Shown: positions 1 to 7,278 of the stretch, in pieces
Layout: each line of letters starts with the position of its first letter
Position numbering within the stretch: the first letter of the stretch is position 1
Source: Paralcaligenes sp039935015
Lineage (GTDB): Bacteria > Pseudomonadota > Gammaproteobacteria > Burkholderiales > Burkholderiaceae_B
DNA length: 12,626 nucleotides
Direction of reading: 5' to 3'
NCBI GenBank assembly: GCA_039935015.1
Contig: JBDTLC010000054.1
Location: 1-12,626, forward strand
The notes under the pieces: generated by a model
Databases searched by the model: none
What the model was told of the DNA's origin: nothing
What the model saw: the letters and a program-made list of their open reading frames with translations, nothing else
Program-made: the position numbers and the translations under genes

Positions 1-114
1 GTATCGATGATTGTTAACGGTTTCTGTAAAGAAGTGTTCAAGGAACTACCCATGGAGTTTGCAGTCGAGGCGCAGAAGCTGCTCGGCGTAAGCCTGGAAG
101 GCAGCATAGGTTAA
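1..114 (+). CDS. sufB: SufB, C-terminal end (partial at window edge)
   Basis: The first 37 codons are open and end at TAA 112-114. The residues NGFCKEVFKELPMEFAVEAQ, followed by a KLLGVSLEGSIG ending, match the conserved C-terminus of SufB, the large subunit of the SufBC2D scaffold that assembles Fe-S clusters in the cytoplasm. The rest of the gene lies before the window. sufC starts 12 bases later behind a GGAGAAAG ribosome site, as in other SUF operons. Identification is by this short tail plus context; a SufD-family paralogue is unlikely because sufD is present downstream. Confidence 0.88.
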   Translation, partial: VSMIVNGFCKEVFKELPMEFAVEAQKLLGVSLEGSIG

Positions 115-126
115 GGAGAAAGAAAC

Positions 127-897
127 ATGCTGGATATTAAAGATCTGCACGCCTCAGTTGAAGGTAAAACTATTTTGCGCGGCCTTGATCTGGTCGTGCG
201 GCCCGGCGAAGTTCACGCCATTATGGGGCCAAATGGTGCGGGCAAAAGCACACTCTCGCAAGTGTTGGCCGGGCGAGATAGTTTTCGGGTCGATAGCGGC
301 TCGGTACAGTGGTATGGGCAAGATTTGCTGGCCATGCCAGCCGAAGAGCGCGCCCGCGCCGGGTTGTTTCTGGCGTTTCAGTACCCTATTGAAATCCCAG
401 GGGTGTCCAATGCCTATTTCTTGAAGGCGGCGGTCAACGCGGTGCGCCGTCATCGCGGCCTGCCTGAGCTCGACGCTATGGACTTTCTCAAACGTGTCAA
501 GAGCGAAATGAAAACCGTAGGCATGAGCCAGGAATTCCTGTATCGCTCGGTCAACGAAGGTTTTTCTGGCGGCGAGAAAAAACGCAACGAGGTTCTGCAG
601 ATGTCGCTGCTCGAGCCGAAGTTGGCAATTCTCGACGAAACCGATTCGGGGCTCGACATTGACGCGCTTAAGATCGTGGCCGATGGGGTTAATCGTTTGC
701 GCACGCCCGAACGCTCGCTGATTGTCATCACACACTATCAGCGTCTGCTGGACTATATAGTGCCCGATTATGTGCATGTGCTGGCGCAAGGACGCATTGT
801 GCGCTCGGGCGGACCCGAGTTGGCGCTTGAGCTTGAAGAGCGTGGTTACGGTTGGCTGGACATTGCGGTTCCGACGCAGGAGAGGGCTGCGTTATGA
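127..897 (+). CDS. sufC: SufC, Fe-S assembly ABC-type ATPase
   Basis: SufC is the ATPase that drives conformational change in the SufB-SufD scaffold during Fe-S cluster assembly; it is cytoplasmic and not a transporter. All nucleotide-binding motifs are visible in the 256 residues: Walker A GPNGAGKST (34-42), Q-loop Gln85 in LAFQYP, signature FSGGEKKR (146-153), Walker B LAILDE ending at Glu171, and the H-loop His203. The signature followed by KKRNE and the DETDSGLDIDAL segment are typical of SufC. Start ATG 127 is backed by GGAGAAAG at 115-122. Its TGA overlaps the sufD start by 4 bases, suggesting translational coupling. Length is normal for the family. Confidence 0.97.
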   Translation: MLDIKDLHASVEGKTILRGLDLVVRPGEVHAIMGPNGAGKSTLSQVLAGRDSFRVDSGSVQWYGQDLLAMPAEERARAGLFLAFQYPIEIPGVSNAYFLKAAVNAVRRHRGLPELDAMDFLKRVKSEMKTVGMSQEFLYRSVNEGFSGGEKKRNEVLQMSLLEPKLAILDETDSGLDIDALKIVADGVNRLRTPERSLIVITHYQRLLDYIVPDYVHVLAQGRIVRSGGPELALELEERGYGWLDIAVPTQERAAL

Positions 898-2201
898 GCG
901 CCGTACAAACCTGGGTAGGCGAGTTTCAGCGTCGCGCGGCCACATTGCCAGGCGCGCGTGCGCCGTGGCTCTCGGCCCGTCGCCAGCGCGCCATGGATCG
1001 TTTTGCCGAGCAGGGCTGGCCCCATTCGAAACAAGAGAACTGGCACCATACATCGCTGGCCTTGCTTGCACAGCAAACGTTCGAGGCACCGCAGGCGCGG
1101 GCCGATGCCAAGGCGCTTCTTGACGCTCTGCGTCAGGCTGAAGACGGTCACTGGCTGGTCTTTGTAGACGGCCGGCATGAACCGGGCTTGTCGCAGGTGG
1201 GTGCTTTACCCGAGGGCGCTCGCATCGATACCCTGGCTGCACTGCTCGATGCCGGCTATGACGACATTCAAGAGTTTTTCGGCGCGGACGATGATGGTGC
1301 CAGTACACAGGCGCTTAATTTGGCGCTGGCAGCCGATGGCGCCGTGATTCGTCTGGCGCAAGGCGTGGCTCTTGAGGCGCCTGTTCATCTCGTTTTCATT
1401 GCTAGCGCAAAGGGTGCAAGCTTTCCGCGCAACCTGATTATCGCTGAGGAAAATTCTCAGGCAACTATCGTTGAGCATTATCTGGGCGCAGAGGGCGCGG
1501 TGACCTTCACCAACGCTGTCACGCGTTCTCATTTGGGCACAGGCGCCCACATCACTCACGCCAAACTGCAGGAAGAAGGCGAACAGGCCTTTCATCTGCA
1601 GGCTATCGAGACCATCCAGACGAAGGATTCGGTATTTAATTCACACGCGCTGTCTTTCGGCGCCAGGTTGGCTCGCACGGATATCGGCACGCGCTTTAAC
1701 GGCGACGGCTGCGAAACCCTGTTCAATGGTTTGTATTATGCCAATGGACGCCGCCATGTAGATCATCACACGCGCATCGATCACGCAAAACCTCATGGCA
1801 CTAGTCGTGAATATTACCGAGGCATACTCGATGGCTCTGCGCGAGGTGTGTTTGCCGGCCGTATTTATGTCGCACTTGGGGCCGATCGCACCGATGCTCT
1901 GCAGCGTTCCGACAATTTATTGCTCTCGCGCTTGGCCGAGGCCGATACGCGTCCCGAACTTGAAATTTATGCCGAAGATGTCAAATGCGCGCACGGCGCG
2001 ACAGTCGGACAGATCAATGAAGACAGTCTGTTTTATTTGCGTACGCGCGGCTACGATGTTGCGCATGCGCGCAATCTTCTCACTTACGCATTTGCAGCTG
2101 AAGCTTTGGCCCGTATTCCGCTGGATTCTCTGCGCCGCCGCGCGGCGCTGGCCATCCGGGCGCGTTTGCCTGGCGGCGAATTGCTAGAGGAACTGGCATG
2201 A
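894..2201 (+). CDS. sufD: SufD, SUF scaffold subunit
   Basis: SufD pairs with SufB and SufC in the SufBC2D cluster-building complex. I chose ATG 894, which overlaps the sufC stop (ATGA) and has AGGAGAGG just upstream at 880-887. An in-frame start at 852 would lie inside sufC and is less likely. The product is 435 residues. The N-terminal GWPHSKQENWHHT (41-53) is the family's G-P-x2-K-x-E-x-W-x2-T motif. Near the C-terminus, VKCAHGATVG carries Cys365 and His367, matching the conserved Cys/His pair of E. coli SufD (C358/H360) at the SufB interface. It is followed by NEDSLFYLRTRG and the helical tail. It is coupled to sufS by another ATGA overlap. Confidence 0.95.
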   Translation: MSAVQTWVGEFQRRAATLPGARAPWLSARRQRAMDRFAEQGWPHSKQENWHHTSLALLAQQTFEAPQARADAKALLDALRQAEDGHWLVFVDGRHEPGLSQVGALPEGARIDTLAALLDAGYDDIQEFFGADDDGASTQALNLALAADGAVIRLAQGVALEAPVHLVFIASAKGASFPRNLIIAEENSQATIVEHYLGAEGAVTFTNAVTRSHLGTGAHITHAKLQEEGEQAFHLQAIETIQTKDSVFNSHALSFGARLARTDIGTRFNGDGCETLFNGLYYANGRRHVDHHTRIDHAKPHGTSREYYRGILDGSARGVFAGRIYVALGADRTDALQRSDNLLLSRLAEADTRPELEIYAEDVKCAHGATVGQINEDSLFYLRTRGYDVAHARNLLTYAFAAEALARIPLDSLRRRAALAIRARLPGGELLEELA

Positions 2202-3457
2202 GCGCCCCCGAACTTTTCCCATTGGCTACGCAGCGCATGCAGCAAGCGCAAGATTTTCCGATTTTGCAGCAACTCGTGCGCGGTAAACGTCTGGTCTACC
2301 TGGATAACGGTGCGACCACGCAAAAGCCCAATGTGGTGATCGAGGCCGAGCGCAATTTTTACCTTCACGATAATGCCAATATTCATCGCGGAGTGCACTG
2401 GTTGTCGCAACGAGCAACCGATATCTATGAAGCAGGTCGCGAACGGGTACGCAGCTTTCTTAATGCGGCCAGGCCAGAGGAAATCGTTTTTACGCGAGGA
2501 ACGACCGAGGCTATTAATTTAGTGGCTTATAGCTGGGGCCGGGCCAATCTTGCGTCTGGCGACGAAATCGTGCTAAGCGGCATGGAGCATCACTCCAATA
2601 TTGTGCCTTGGCAATTAATTGCCGAACAGGTTGGTGCGATCTTGAAAGTGGTACCTATCAATGACCGGGGCGAGCTAGACATGGATGCCTACCGATCGTT
2701 GCTGGGGCCCAAAACCCGTTTGGTTGCTATAGCGCATGTCTCCAATGCGCTGGGCACTGTCAATCCTGTTGCCGATATCGTTGCGCAAGCGCATGCCGTT
2801 GGCGCCAAGGTGCTGGTCGATGGCGCTCAGGCTGTGGCGCATCAGGCGGTGGACGTTCAGGCGCTCGATTGCGATTTTTATGTGTTTTCGGGACACAAGC
2901 TATACGCGCCAACCGGCACGGGCGCCTTGTATGCGCGGTATGAGTTGTTGCACGCCATGCCGCCCTGGCAAGGCGGTGGCGACATGATTCGCACAGTCAG
3001 TTTCGAACGCAGCACGTATGCCGATGTGCCTCAGCGTTTTGAAGCAGGCACCCCTAATATCGCAGGTGTAGCAGGCCTGGCTAGCGCCATTGCCTATTTG
3101 CAAGAGTTGGGCATGGATCAGATTGCCGCTCACGAGCAGGCCATACTCGCCTATGGAACCGAAGCCTTGTTGCGCGTACCGGGCTTGCGCTTGATCGGCA
3201 CCGCTACGCACAAGGCCGCTATCCTGTCTTTTGTGCTCGATGGCATTCATCCGCACGATCTGGGCACCATTCTGGATATGGAAGGTATAGCCATACGCGC
3301 GGGTCATCACTGCGCCATGCCGGTCATGACGCGTTTCGGGATACCGGGCACCGCCCGCGCTTCCCTGGCCTTGTATAACAATGAAAGCGACATCGATGTG
3401 CTGGTGGCTGGCATTCGCAAGGCGCAGGACATGTTTGGCGGCAAGGGGCGGGCATGA
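2198..3457 (+). CDS. sufS: SufS, group II cysteine desulfurase
   Basis: This PLP enzyme converts cysteine to alanine and holds the released sulfur as a persulfide for Fe-S assembly. Over 419 residues the expected features appear in order: LDNGATTQKP (35-44), GTTEAINLVA (101-110), the MEHHSN cofactor region (129-134), VLVDGAQAVAH with Asp208, the PLP lysine Lys234 in FSGHKLYAPTG, and the persulfide cysteine Cys372 in RAGHHCAMPVM. The short loop around Cys372 marks it as group II (SufS/CsdA), not IscS. ATG 2198 overlaps the sufD stop by 4 bases, and its own stop overlaps sufU. The partner acceptor here is expected to be SufU, since sufE is absent from the cluster. Confidence 0.97.
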   Translation: MSAPELFPLATQRMQQAQDFPILQQLVRGKRLVYLDNGATTQKPNVVIEAERNFYLHDNANIHRGVHWLSQRATDIYEAGRERVRSFLNAARPEEIVFTRGTTEAINLVAYSWGRANLASGDEIVLSGMEHHSNIVPWQLIAEQVGAILKVVPINDRGELDMDAYRSLLGPKTRLVAIAHVSNALGTVNPVADIVAQAHAVGAKVLVDGAQAVAHQAVDVQALDCDFYVFSGHKLYAPTGTGALYARYELLHAMPPWQGGGDMIRTVSFERSTYADVPQRFEAGTPNIAGVAGLASAIAYLQELGMDQIAAHEQAILAYGTEALLRVPGLRLIGTATHKAAILSFVLDGIHPHDLGTILDMEGIAIRAGHHCAMPVMTRFGIPGTARASLALYNNESDIDVLVAGIRKAQDMFGGKGRA

Positions 3458-3909
3458 GCGACTTCAGCGGCGATTTACGCGAGCTTTATCAGGAAGTGAT
3501 CTTCGATCACAATCGCAACCCGTGCAACTTTCACGCGATGGCCGATGCGACCAATACGGCAGAGGGCTACAACCCTTTATGCGGTGACCAGCTAACGGTT
3601 TATTTGCGTACTGAAAAGGGCGTAGTGGCCGATATCAGTTTTGTCGGGCATGGCTGCGCCATTTCAACCGCTTCGGCGTCATTGATGACCGAAGCCGTGA
3701 AAGGCATGCCGGTGGCTCAGGTTGAAGCTCTGTTTGACGACATGCATGCCATGCTGACGCAGACCAAGCCGCAAGGCCGCGATTTTGGCAAACTTGAAGT
3801 ATTGGCCGGCGTGCGTGAGTTCCCGGCCCGCGTCAAATGTGCGTCGCTGGCCTGGCACACGCTGCATAATGCGTTGCTTGCGGCACGTGAGACGGCACAA
3901 ACGGAATAA
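3454..3909 (+). CDS. sufU: SufU, zinc-type sulfur relay protein
   Basis: SufU is an IscU-fold protein that, in Gram-positive SUF systems, takes sulfur from SufS through a zinc-ligand swap. In 151 residues I see NPLCGD (Cys43, Asp45), GHGCAIS (Cys68) and RVKCASLAWHT (Cys129), the three Cys and one Asp expected for zinc binding. The stretch between Cys68 and Cys129 has the extra length and the GKLEVLAGVREFPARVKCA pattern characteristic of SufU rather than IscU. The start overlaps the sufS stop (ATGA), fitting obligate pairing of the two proteins. Whether it acts as sulfur relay or as scaffold in this organism is inferred from family only. Confidence 0.94.
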   Translation: MSDFSGDLRELYQEVIFDHNRNPCNFHAMADATNTAEGYNPLCGDQLTVYLRTEKGVVADISFVGHGCAISTASASLMTEAVKGMPVAQVEALFDDMHAMLTQTKPQGRDFGKLEVLAGVREFPARVKCASLAWHTLHNALLAARETAQTE

Positions 3910-3921
3910 GGAAGAGATGTA

Positions 3922-4479
3922 ATGGATAGCCGTATGCATGAAGTAGAACTGACTCGCGATTGTGCGGCGGTTCAAGTGCCCTGGGGTTCGGCGGTAACGC
4001 TAGACATGGGTAGCCGTGCGCAGATTACGCAACAGCTGGGCGGTAGCTACACGGTCTTGGTGGGCGGCAATTTATATCGCATCAATGGCACTGATGCCGA
4101 TGCGTTGGGCTTGTCGGCAGATGAACAAGAAGGGGCGGTGGTGCCCGAGGGGCCGGCCACAGCCGAGTCAGTCGAATCGGCGGCTTGGGAACAGCTGGCT
4201 ACTTGTTTCGATCCCGAAATTCCCATCGATATAGTCAACCTGGGCCTGGTTTATAGCTGTTTGGTCAGCGAGATGGAAAACGCCCGTTTTAATATTGTCG
4301 TCAAAATGACTCTGACGGCTCCCGGTTGCGGGATGGGCACGATGTTGGCTGATGAGGCGCGAGCCAAACTTCTGGCGATTCATGGCGTGGAAGATGTTAC
4401 GGTTGACTTGGTGTGGGATCCTCCATGGAGCCGAGAGATGATCAGCGAGGTGGCGCGTCTGGACATGGGCTTGTATTGA
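3922..4479 (+). CDS. sufT: SufT, DUF59/MIP18-family Fe-S maturation factor
   Basis: SufT proteins are accessory Fe-S maturation factors. This one has 185 residues: an N-terminal domain of about 80 residues, then a MIP18/DUF59 domain with DPEIPIDIVNLGLVY (97-111), the hallmark TLTAPGCGMG with Cys136 (130-139), and VWDPPWSREMISEVAR (164-179). The start ATG 3922 has AAGGAAGAG at 3908-3916; a nearer ATG at 3917 runs straight into TAA. It sits 12 bases after sufU, so it is probably the last gene of the operon. The family role in cluster maturation is known from SUF-using bacteria; the client here is not known. Confidence 0.92.
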   Translation: MDSRMHEVELTRDCAAVQVPWGSAVTLDMGSRAQITQQLGGSYTVLVGGNLYRINGTDADALGLSADEQEGAVVPEGPATAESVESAAWEQLATCFDPEIPIDIVNLGLVYSCLVSEMENARFNIVVKMTLTAPGCGMGTMLADEARAKLLAIHGVEDVTVDLVWDPPWSREMISEVARLDMGLY

Positions 4480-4509
4480 TGCGCTTGGGTTCAGCAGCAC
4501 GACGATGTT

Positions 4510-4580
4510 TGGCGCCCACAAGGGGTGCCATTACATGATTCACGGATATGTTTTTGTAGCGGCACTCCTTGTGGGTGCCA
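4510..4580. repeat. Inverted pair of short palindromic repeats (pair 1)
   Basis: Two copies of a roughly 20-base palindrome face each other after sufT. Copy 1 (4511-4530) is GGCGCCCACAAGGGGTGCCA. Copy 2 (4561-4580) is GGCACTCCTTGTGGGTGCCA, its reverse complement apart from two positions. Each copy is itself a hairpin (7-bp stem with one G-T pair, 5-base loop ACAAG or CTTGT). The inner edges carry TTACA (4531-4535, one base shift) and TGTA (4556-4559). The same unit recurs as another inverted pair at 11007-11195. The layout resembles REP/BIME-type interspersed repeats; no transposase or clear target duplication is visible. Confidence 0.75.
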
Positions 4581-4585
4581 TTTTT
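4561..4585 (+). terminator. Candidate rho-independent terminator of the suf operon
   Basis: Stem GGCACTC (4561-4567), loop CTTGT, stem GGGTGCC (4573-4579), then A and TTTTT (4581-4585). The stem holds seven pairs with one G-T. It lies about 80 bases after the sufT stop and before the cupin gene, on the right strand and with the right tail for intrinsic termination. It doubles as copy 2 of the palindromic repeat, so termination could be incidental. The T-run is short. Confidence 0.5.
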
Positions 4586-4611
4586 GATAACGGACACATT
4601 ACAAGGCAGTC

Positions 4612-4992
4612 ATGGCTCATCCTCGCTGGATAGTTAAAGAAAACGACATAGCAGGCTATCATCCGGCGAACCACACGGGAACTCTGAATCGCCGGCTTAT
4701 TGGCCCAGAGACAGTGGGCTCCCAGCATGTGGAGGTCTTGTTGGGGGTGATCGAAAAGAACCAGGGAGCGCTGCCTCATGCACATCCCGGCATCGAGCAG
4801 GTTTGCTATCTGCTCTCCGGTAGCGCAGTGGTCGAACTCGATGGCGAACGCGGAGAATTGCAGCCTGGCGATTGTTGTTATTTTCCGGCCGACAAAAAAC
4901 ACGTATTCATGGTGACCAGCAGCGAACCCGCTCGGGTGCTGGTGATCTACTCGCCCCCTTATGAAGAAAATCCTGCCCGAGTGATTCGATAA
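4612..4992 (+). CDS. Small single-domain cupin protein, function unknown
   Basis: A 126-residue protein with one Cupin_2 barrel. Motif 1 is HAHPGIEQVCYLLSG, with likely metal ligands His56, His58 and Glu62. Motif 2 is QPGDCCYFPADKKHVF, with His97 as the fourth ligand. A complete His/His/Glu/His set argues for metal binding. There is no signal peptide, so it should be cytoplasmic. Start ATG 4612 has only a weak AAGG site about seven bases upstream. It precedes the CoA-transferase by 35 bases, so the two may be cotranscribed, and it may act on or sense a metabolite of that pathway. Many cupins of this size have no known reaction, and I cannot name a substrate. Confidence 0.85.
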   Translation: MAHPRWIVKENDIAGYHPANHTGTLNRRLIGPETVGSQHVEVLLGVIEKNQGALPHAHPGIEQVCYLLSGSAVVELDGERGELQPGDCCYFPADKKHVFMVTSSEPARVLVIYSPPYEENPARVIR

Positions 4993-5014
4993 CAATATTT
5001 TGCAAATTGGCCAT

Positions 5015-5020
5015 GGAAGA
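5015..5020 (+). promoter_or_regulatory. Ribosome binding site fixing the CoA-transferase start
   Basis: GGAAGA lies seven bases before ATG 5028, ideal spacing. Two other in-frame starts, TTG 5007 and ATG 5013, have no purine-rich site at proper distance, and the site itself overlaps the 5013 codon. This favours 5028. Confidence 0.6.
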
Positions 5021-5027
5021 TAAAACA

Positions 5028-6230
5028 ATGACGGTTGAGAACGTAGGCCCTTTGGCGGGGATACGGGTTCTGGATTTAAGCTCGGTGATCATGGGGCCGT
5101 TTGCTACGCAGATTCTGGGTGACCTGGGCGCAGACGTCGTAAAGATCGAGTCTCCTTCGGGCGACAACATGCGTGCAGCGGGCCCGATGCGCAATCCTGG
5201 CATGGGTGCCATCTATCTGCATCTGAATCGTAATAAGCGCTCGGCGATGATAGATTTGAAAACGCCGCAAGGACGCGATGCATGTCTGGAATTGGCCAAA
5301 ACGGCTGATGTATTGTTGTACAACACGCGGCCGCAAGCGATGGCTCGCTTGGGCTTGGCTTATGCCGATGTGGAGCGTGTCAATCCGAAACTGGTGTATG
5401 TCGGGGCCTACGGTTTTGGAGGGCGAGGGCCGTATGCGGGAAAGCCCGCTTACGATGATTTGATTCAAGGTATGACGGGGCTTGCTTCTTTGTATCAGCA
5501 GAGCTCGGGTGGTCTGCCTCGTTACGCGCCTCTGGCACTGGCCGATCGCGTCGTGGGCATGCATGTGGCGATCGCCATGCTGGCAGGAGTGCTGCAGGCT
5601 CGGTCGTCGGGCGTCGGCCAGCAGATAGAAGTACCTATGTTCGAGGCCATGTCGCAACTGGTTCTGGGCGATCACTTAGGAGGGCAGACGTTTAACCCGC
5701 CGATTGGGCCGTCGGGCTATGCACGTTTACTGACGGAAAACCGGCGGCCATATGCTACATCGGACGGCTACGTGTGTGTGCTCATCTACAACGACAAACA
5801 ATGGCGTTCATTTTTCAATTTGATCGGTAGGCCGGAACTGGCCCATGATCCGGTGTTTGCCAACCATACGGCCCGGAGTGAACATATTGCCGAGGTTTAT
5901 CGGTTTGTTGCCGAAACACTGATTAGTCACACCAGTGAGTATTGGCTCGACGGCTTCAATCGGGCCGATATCCCTGCAGCACTCTTATACAGCGTCGACG
6001 ATCTAATCAATGATCCGCACATGCGTGCGGTAGGCCAGTTGGTTGATTTGCAGCATCCCAGCGAAGGCGCGATTCGTACTCCTGCACCTATCGGCGCGTA
6101 CTCCAAAACCCCGTTAAGCATACGCCGCAATGCACCGCGATTAGGCGAGCAGACCCGTGAAATCCTTGCTGAAGCGGGTTTGAGTGAGGTCGATATCAAT
6201 GCGATGATAGCGAGCGGTGCCGCCGCGTAG
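5028..6230 (+). CDS. Family III (CaiB/BaiF) acyl-CoA transferase
   Basis: Enzymes of this family move CoA from an acyl-CoA donor to a carboxylic acid through an aspartyl-CoA thioester. From ATG 5028 the protein has 400 residues, the usual length. It opens with GPLAGIRVLDLSSVIMGPFA and the GDLGADVVKIESPSGD segment (31-46), both hallmarks of the family. A central GKPAYDDLIQGMTGL (138-152) is followed by ALADRVVGMHVAIAMLAGVL (170-189), where Asp173 aligns with the catalytic Asp169 of formyl-CoA transferase. The motif SGVGQQIEVPMFEAM also fits. No signal peptide. The substrate cannot be read from sequence. It may form a two-gene unit with the upstream cupin. Its stop lies only 6 bases from that of the convergent regulator gene. 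Confidence 0.93.
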   Translation: MTVENVGPLAGIRVLDLSSVIMGPFATQILGDLGADVVKIESPSGDNMRAAGPMRNPGMGAIYLHLNRNKRSAMIDLKTPQGRDACLELAKTADVLLYNTRPQAMARLGLAYADVERVNPKLVYVGAYGFGGRGPYAGKPAYDDLIQGMTGLASLYQQSSGGLPRYAPLALADRVVGMHVAIAMLAGVLQARSSGVGQQIEVPMFEAMSQLVLGDHLGGQTFNPPIGPSGYARLLTENRRPYATSDGYVCVLIYNDKQWRSFFNLIGRPELAHDPVFANHTARSEHIAEVYRFVAETLISHTSEYWLDGFNRADIPAALLYSVDDLINDPHMRAVGQLVDLQHPSEGAIRTPAPIGAYSKTPLSIRRNAPRLGEQTREILAEAGLSEVDINAMIASGAAA

Positions 6231-6236
6231 GCACGC

Positions 6237-7043
6237 CTATACGGCTGCCACGTGCTCATGGGTATCTGCGTTCGCCCAACCCAGCGATGCGCCACGTGAA
6301 ATGGCGGCGTATACGGCTTCGTTTCTATTATGCACGTCCAGGCGCTGATACAGTGTCTCAGTGTGCGCTTTAGCCGTTGCCACCGAAATATTCAGATGTC
6401 GGCTGACAGTTTTAATGGGATAACCGCGGGCCAGCAGCACCAATACTTCGTATTGCCGCTGAGTAATGTTTAACATTTTTGCCTCGGCATTGGTGATCAC
6501 CGGAGCCTTGACCTCGGGCAGAATTTGGGCGGCAATATGCTCAGGCTTGTCATCTGTGTCTGGTGGAGCGAATGGGAAGGTAAGGCTTAGGTCTGACTCT
6601 GGCATGATGGCTGGCGGCGCTGCCGTAGCGGTGCTTGCGGGTGTGGCCGTGCCGCCTGCAGTGGGTGCAGGAAAGCAGCTCCCTCCCAGTAGTATTAATT
6701 TAATAGATGCAGCCAGCACCTCGGGAGACGAATGTTTGTTGATGCATCCGGCTATCAAGGCGGGAAATTCCAGTAAGCAATCCGGCGCAGATTCGGTGTC
6801 GGACAATAGCAGAGTCCATTTGGGTGAATATACGCGCTTTCCGGCTTGTATCAGATCGGTCATTTCTTGCGCTGACGTTACGGAAATGATGGCTAGATCC
6901 ATTTCCTGACCAACCTGCGCTTCTTGCGTGATGAAACTGTAGTCGACCCCTTCGATTTGGGCGTCTGGCTCTATCGCGGCTAGAACCTGCATGATCCCAA
7001 GTCGAAGCAAGTGCTGTGGTTCAATGACAATGATTTTAATCAT
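6237..7043 (-). CDS. LuxR/NarL-type regulator with degenerate receiver, candidate curli regulator
   Basis: A 268-residue two-domain DNA-binding protein. Residues 1-122 look like a response-regulator receiver (IIVIEPQHLLRLGI at 4-17; CINKHSSPEVLAASIKLILL at 100-119, with the conserved Lys103), but the acidic pocket is Glu8-Pro9 and the phosphoacceptor position reads Ser54 in DLAIISVTS. Phosphorylation in the usual way is therefore unlikely. An Ala/Pro/Thr-rich linker (about 125-165) leads to a C-terminal helix-turn-helix of GerE/LuxR type (191-251: LNITQRQYEVLVLLARGYPI, then a recognition region with TAKAHTETLYQRLDVHNRNEA). Start ATG 7043 has GGAAG seven bases upstream. It lies downstream of and on the same strand as the csg genes, separated by 235 AT-rich bases. 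By position and its inactive receiver it may do the job of E. coli CsgD, but orthology is not shown. Confidence 0.87.
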   Translation of the reverse strand: MIKIIVIEPQHLLRLGIMQVLAAIEPDAQIEGVDYSFITQEAQVGQEMDLAIISVTSAQEMTDLIQAGKRVYSPKWTLLLSDTESAPDCLLEFPALIAGCINKHSSPEVLAASIKLILLGGSCFPAPTAGGTATPASTATAAPPAIMPESDLSLTFPFAPPDTDDKPEHIAAQILPEVKAPVITNAEAKMLNITQRQYEVLVLLARGYPIKTVSRHLNISVATAKAHTETLYQRLDVHNRNEAVYAAISRGASLGWANADTHEHVAAV

Positions 7044-7092
7044 TTTAATTCTTCCGTTATACGACTTCTACTGAGCTTCGGGGCTAACAAGG

Positions 7093-7121
7093 AACTTGCC
7101 TTATTGGTAAGTTAGATTTTT
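7093..7121 (+). terminator. Dyad AACTTGCC-N5-GGTAAGTT with T-run, upstream of the regulator gene
   Basis: AACTTGCC (7093-7100), loop TTATT, GGTAAGTT (7106-7113) form an 8-bp stem with one G-T pair, followed on the plus strand by AGATTTTTATTATT. Read on the plus strand it resembles an intrinsic terminator, although no plus-strand gene ends nearby; it could stop read-through from the CoA-transferase that would run antisense to the regulator. Read on the minus strand it sits 50 bases before the regulator ATG and could be an operator or a leader hairpin. The role is unresolved. Confidence 0.35.
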
Positions 7122-7278
7122 ATTATTACCGTAGCGATGTCATACGGTTGGCATAATAGTTTTAGCGATTTTCATTTGTCAATTTCTTATTTCAAAGTAC
7201 ATATGCTGTTACTCGGGAATCAATTTATTAGATTTCGACGTTATCGACATGTTTGCAGCAAGGGTCTTTTCTTCGCGT

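Noticed and set aside
154..789. Long minus-strand open frame (211 codons) inside sufC
   Set aside because: It is fully antisense to sufC, which has every ATPase motif. Its product has no recognisable features.
852..893. Upstream in-frame start for sufD
   Set aside because: It lies inside sufC, has no ribosome site, and the ATGA overlap start at 894 matches the pattern of the neighbouring genes.
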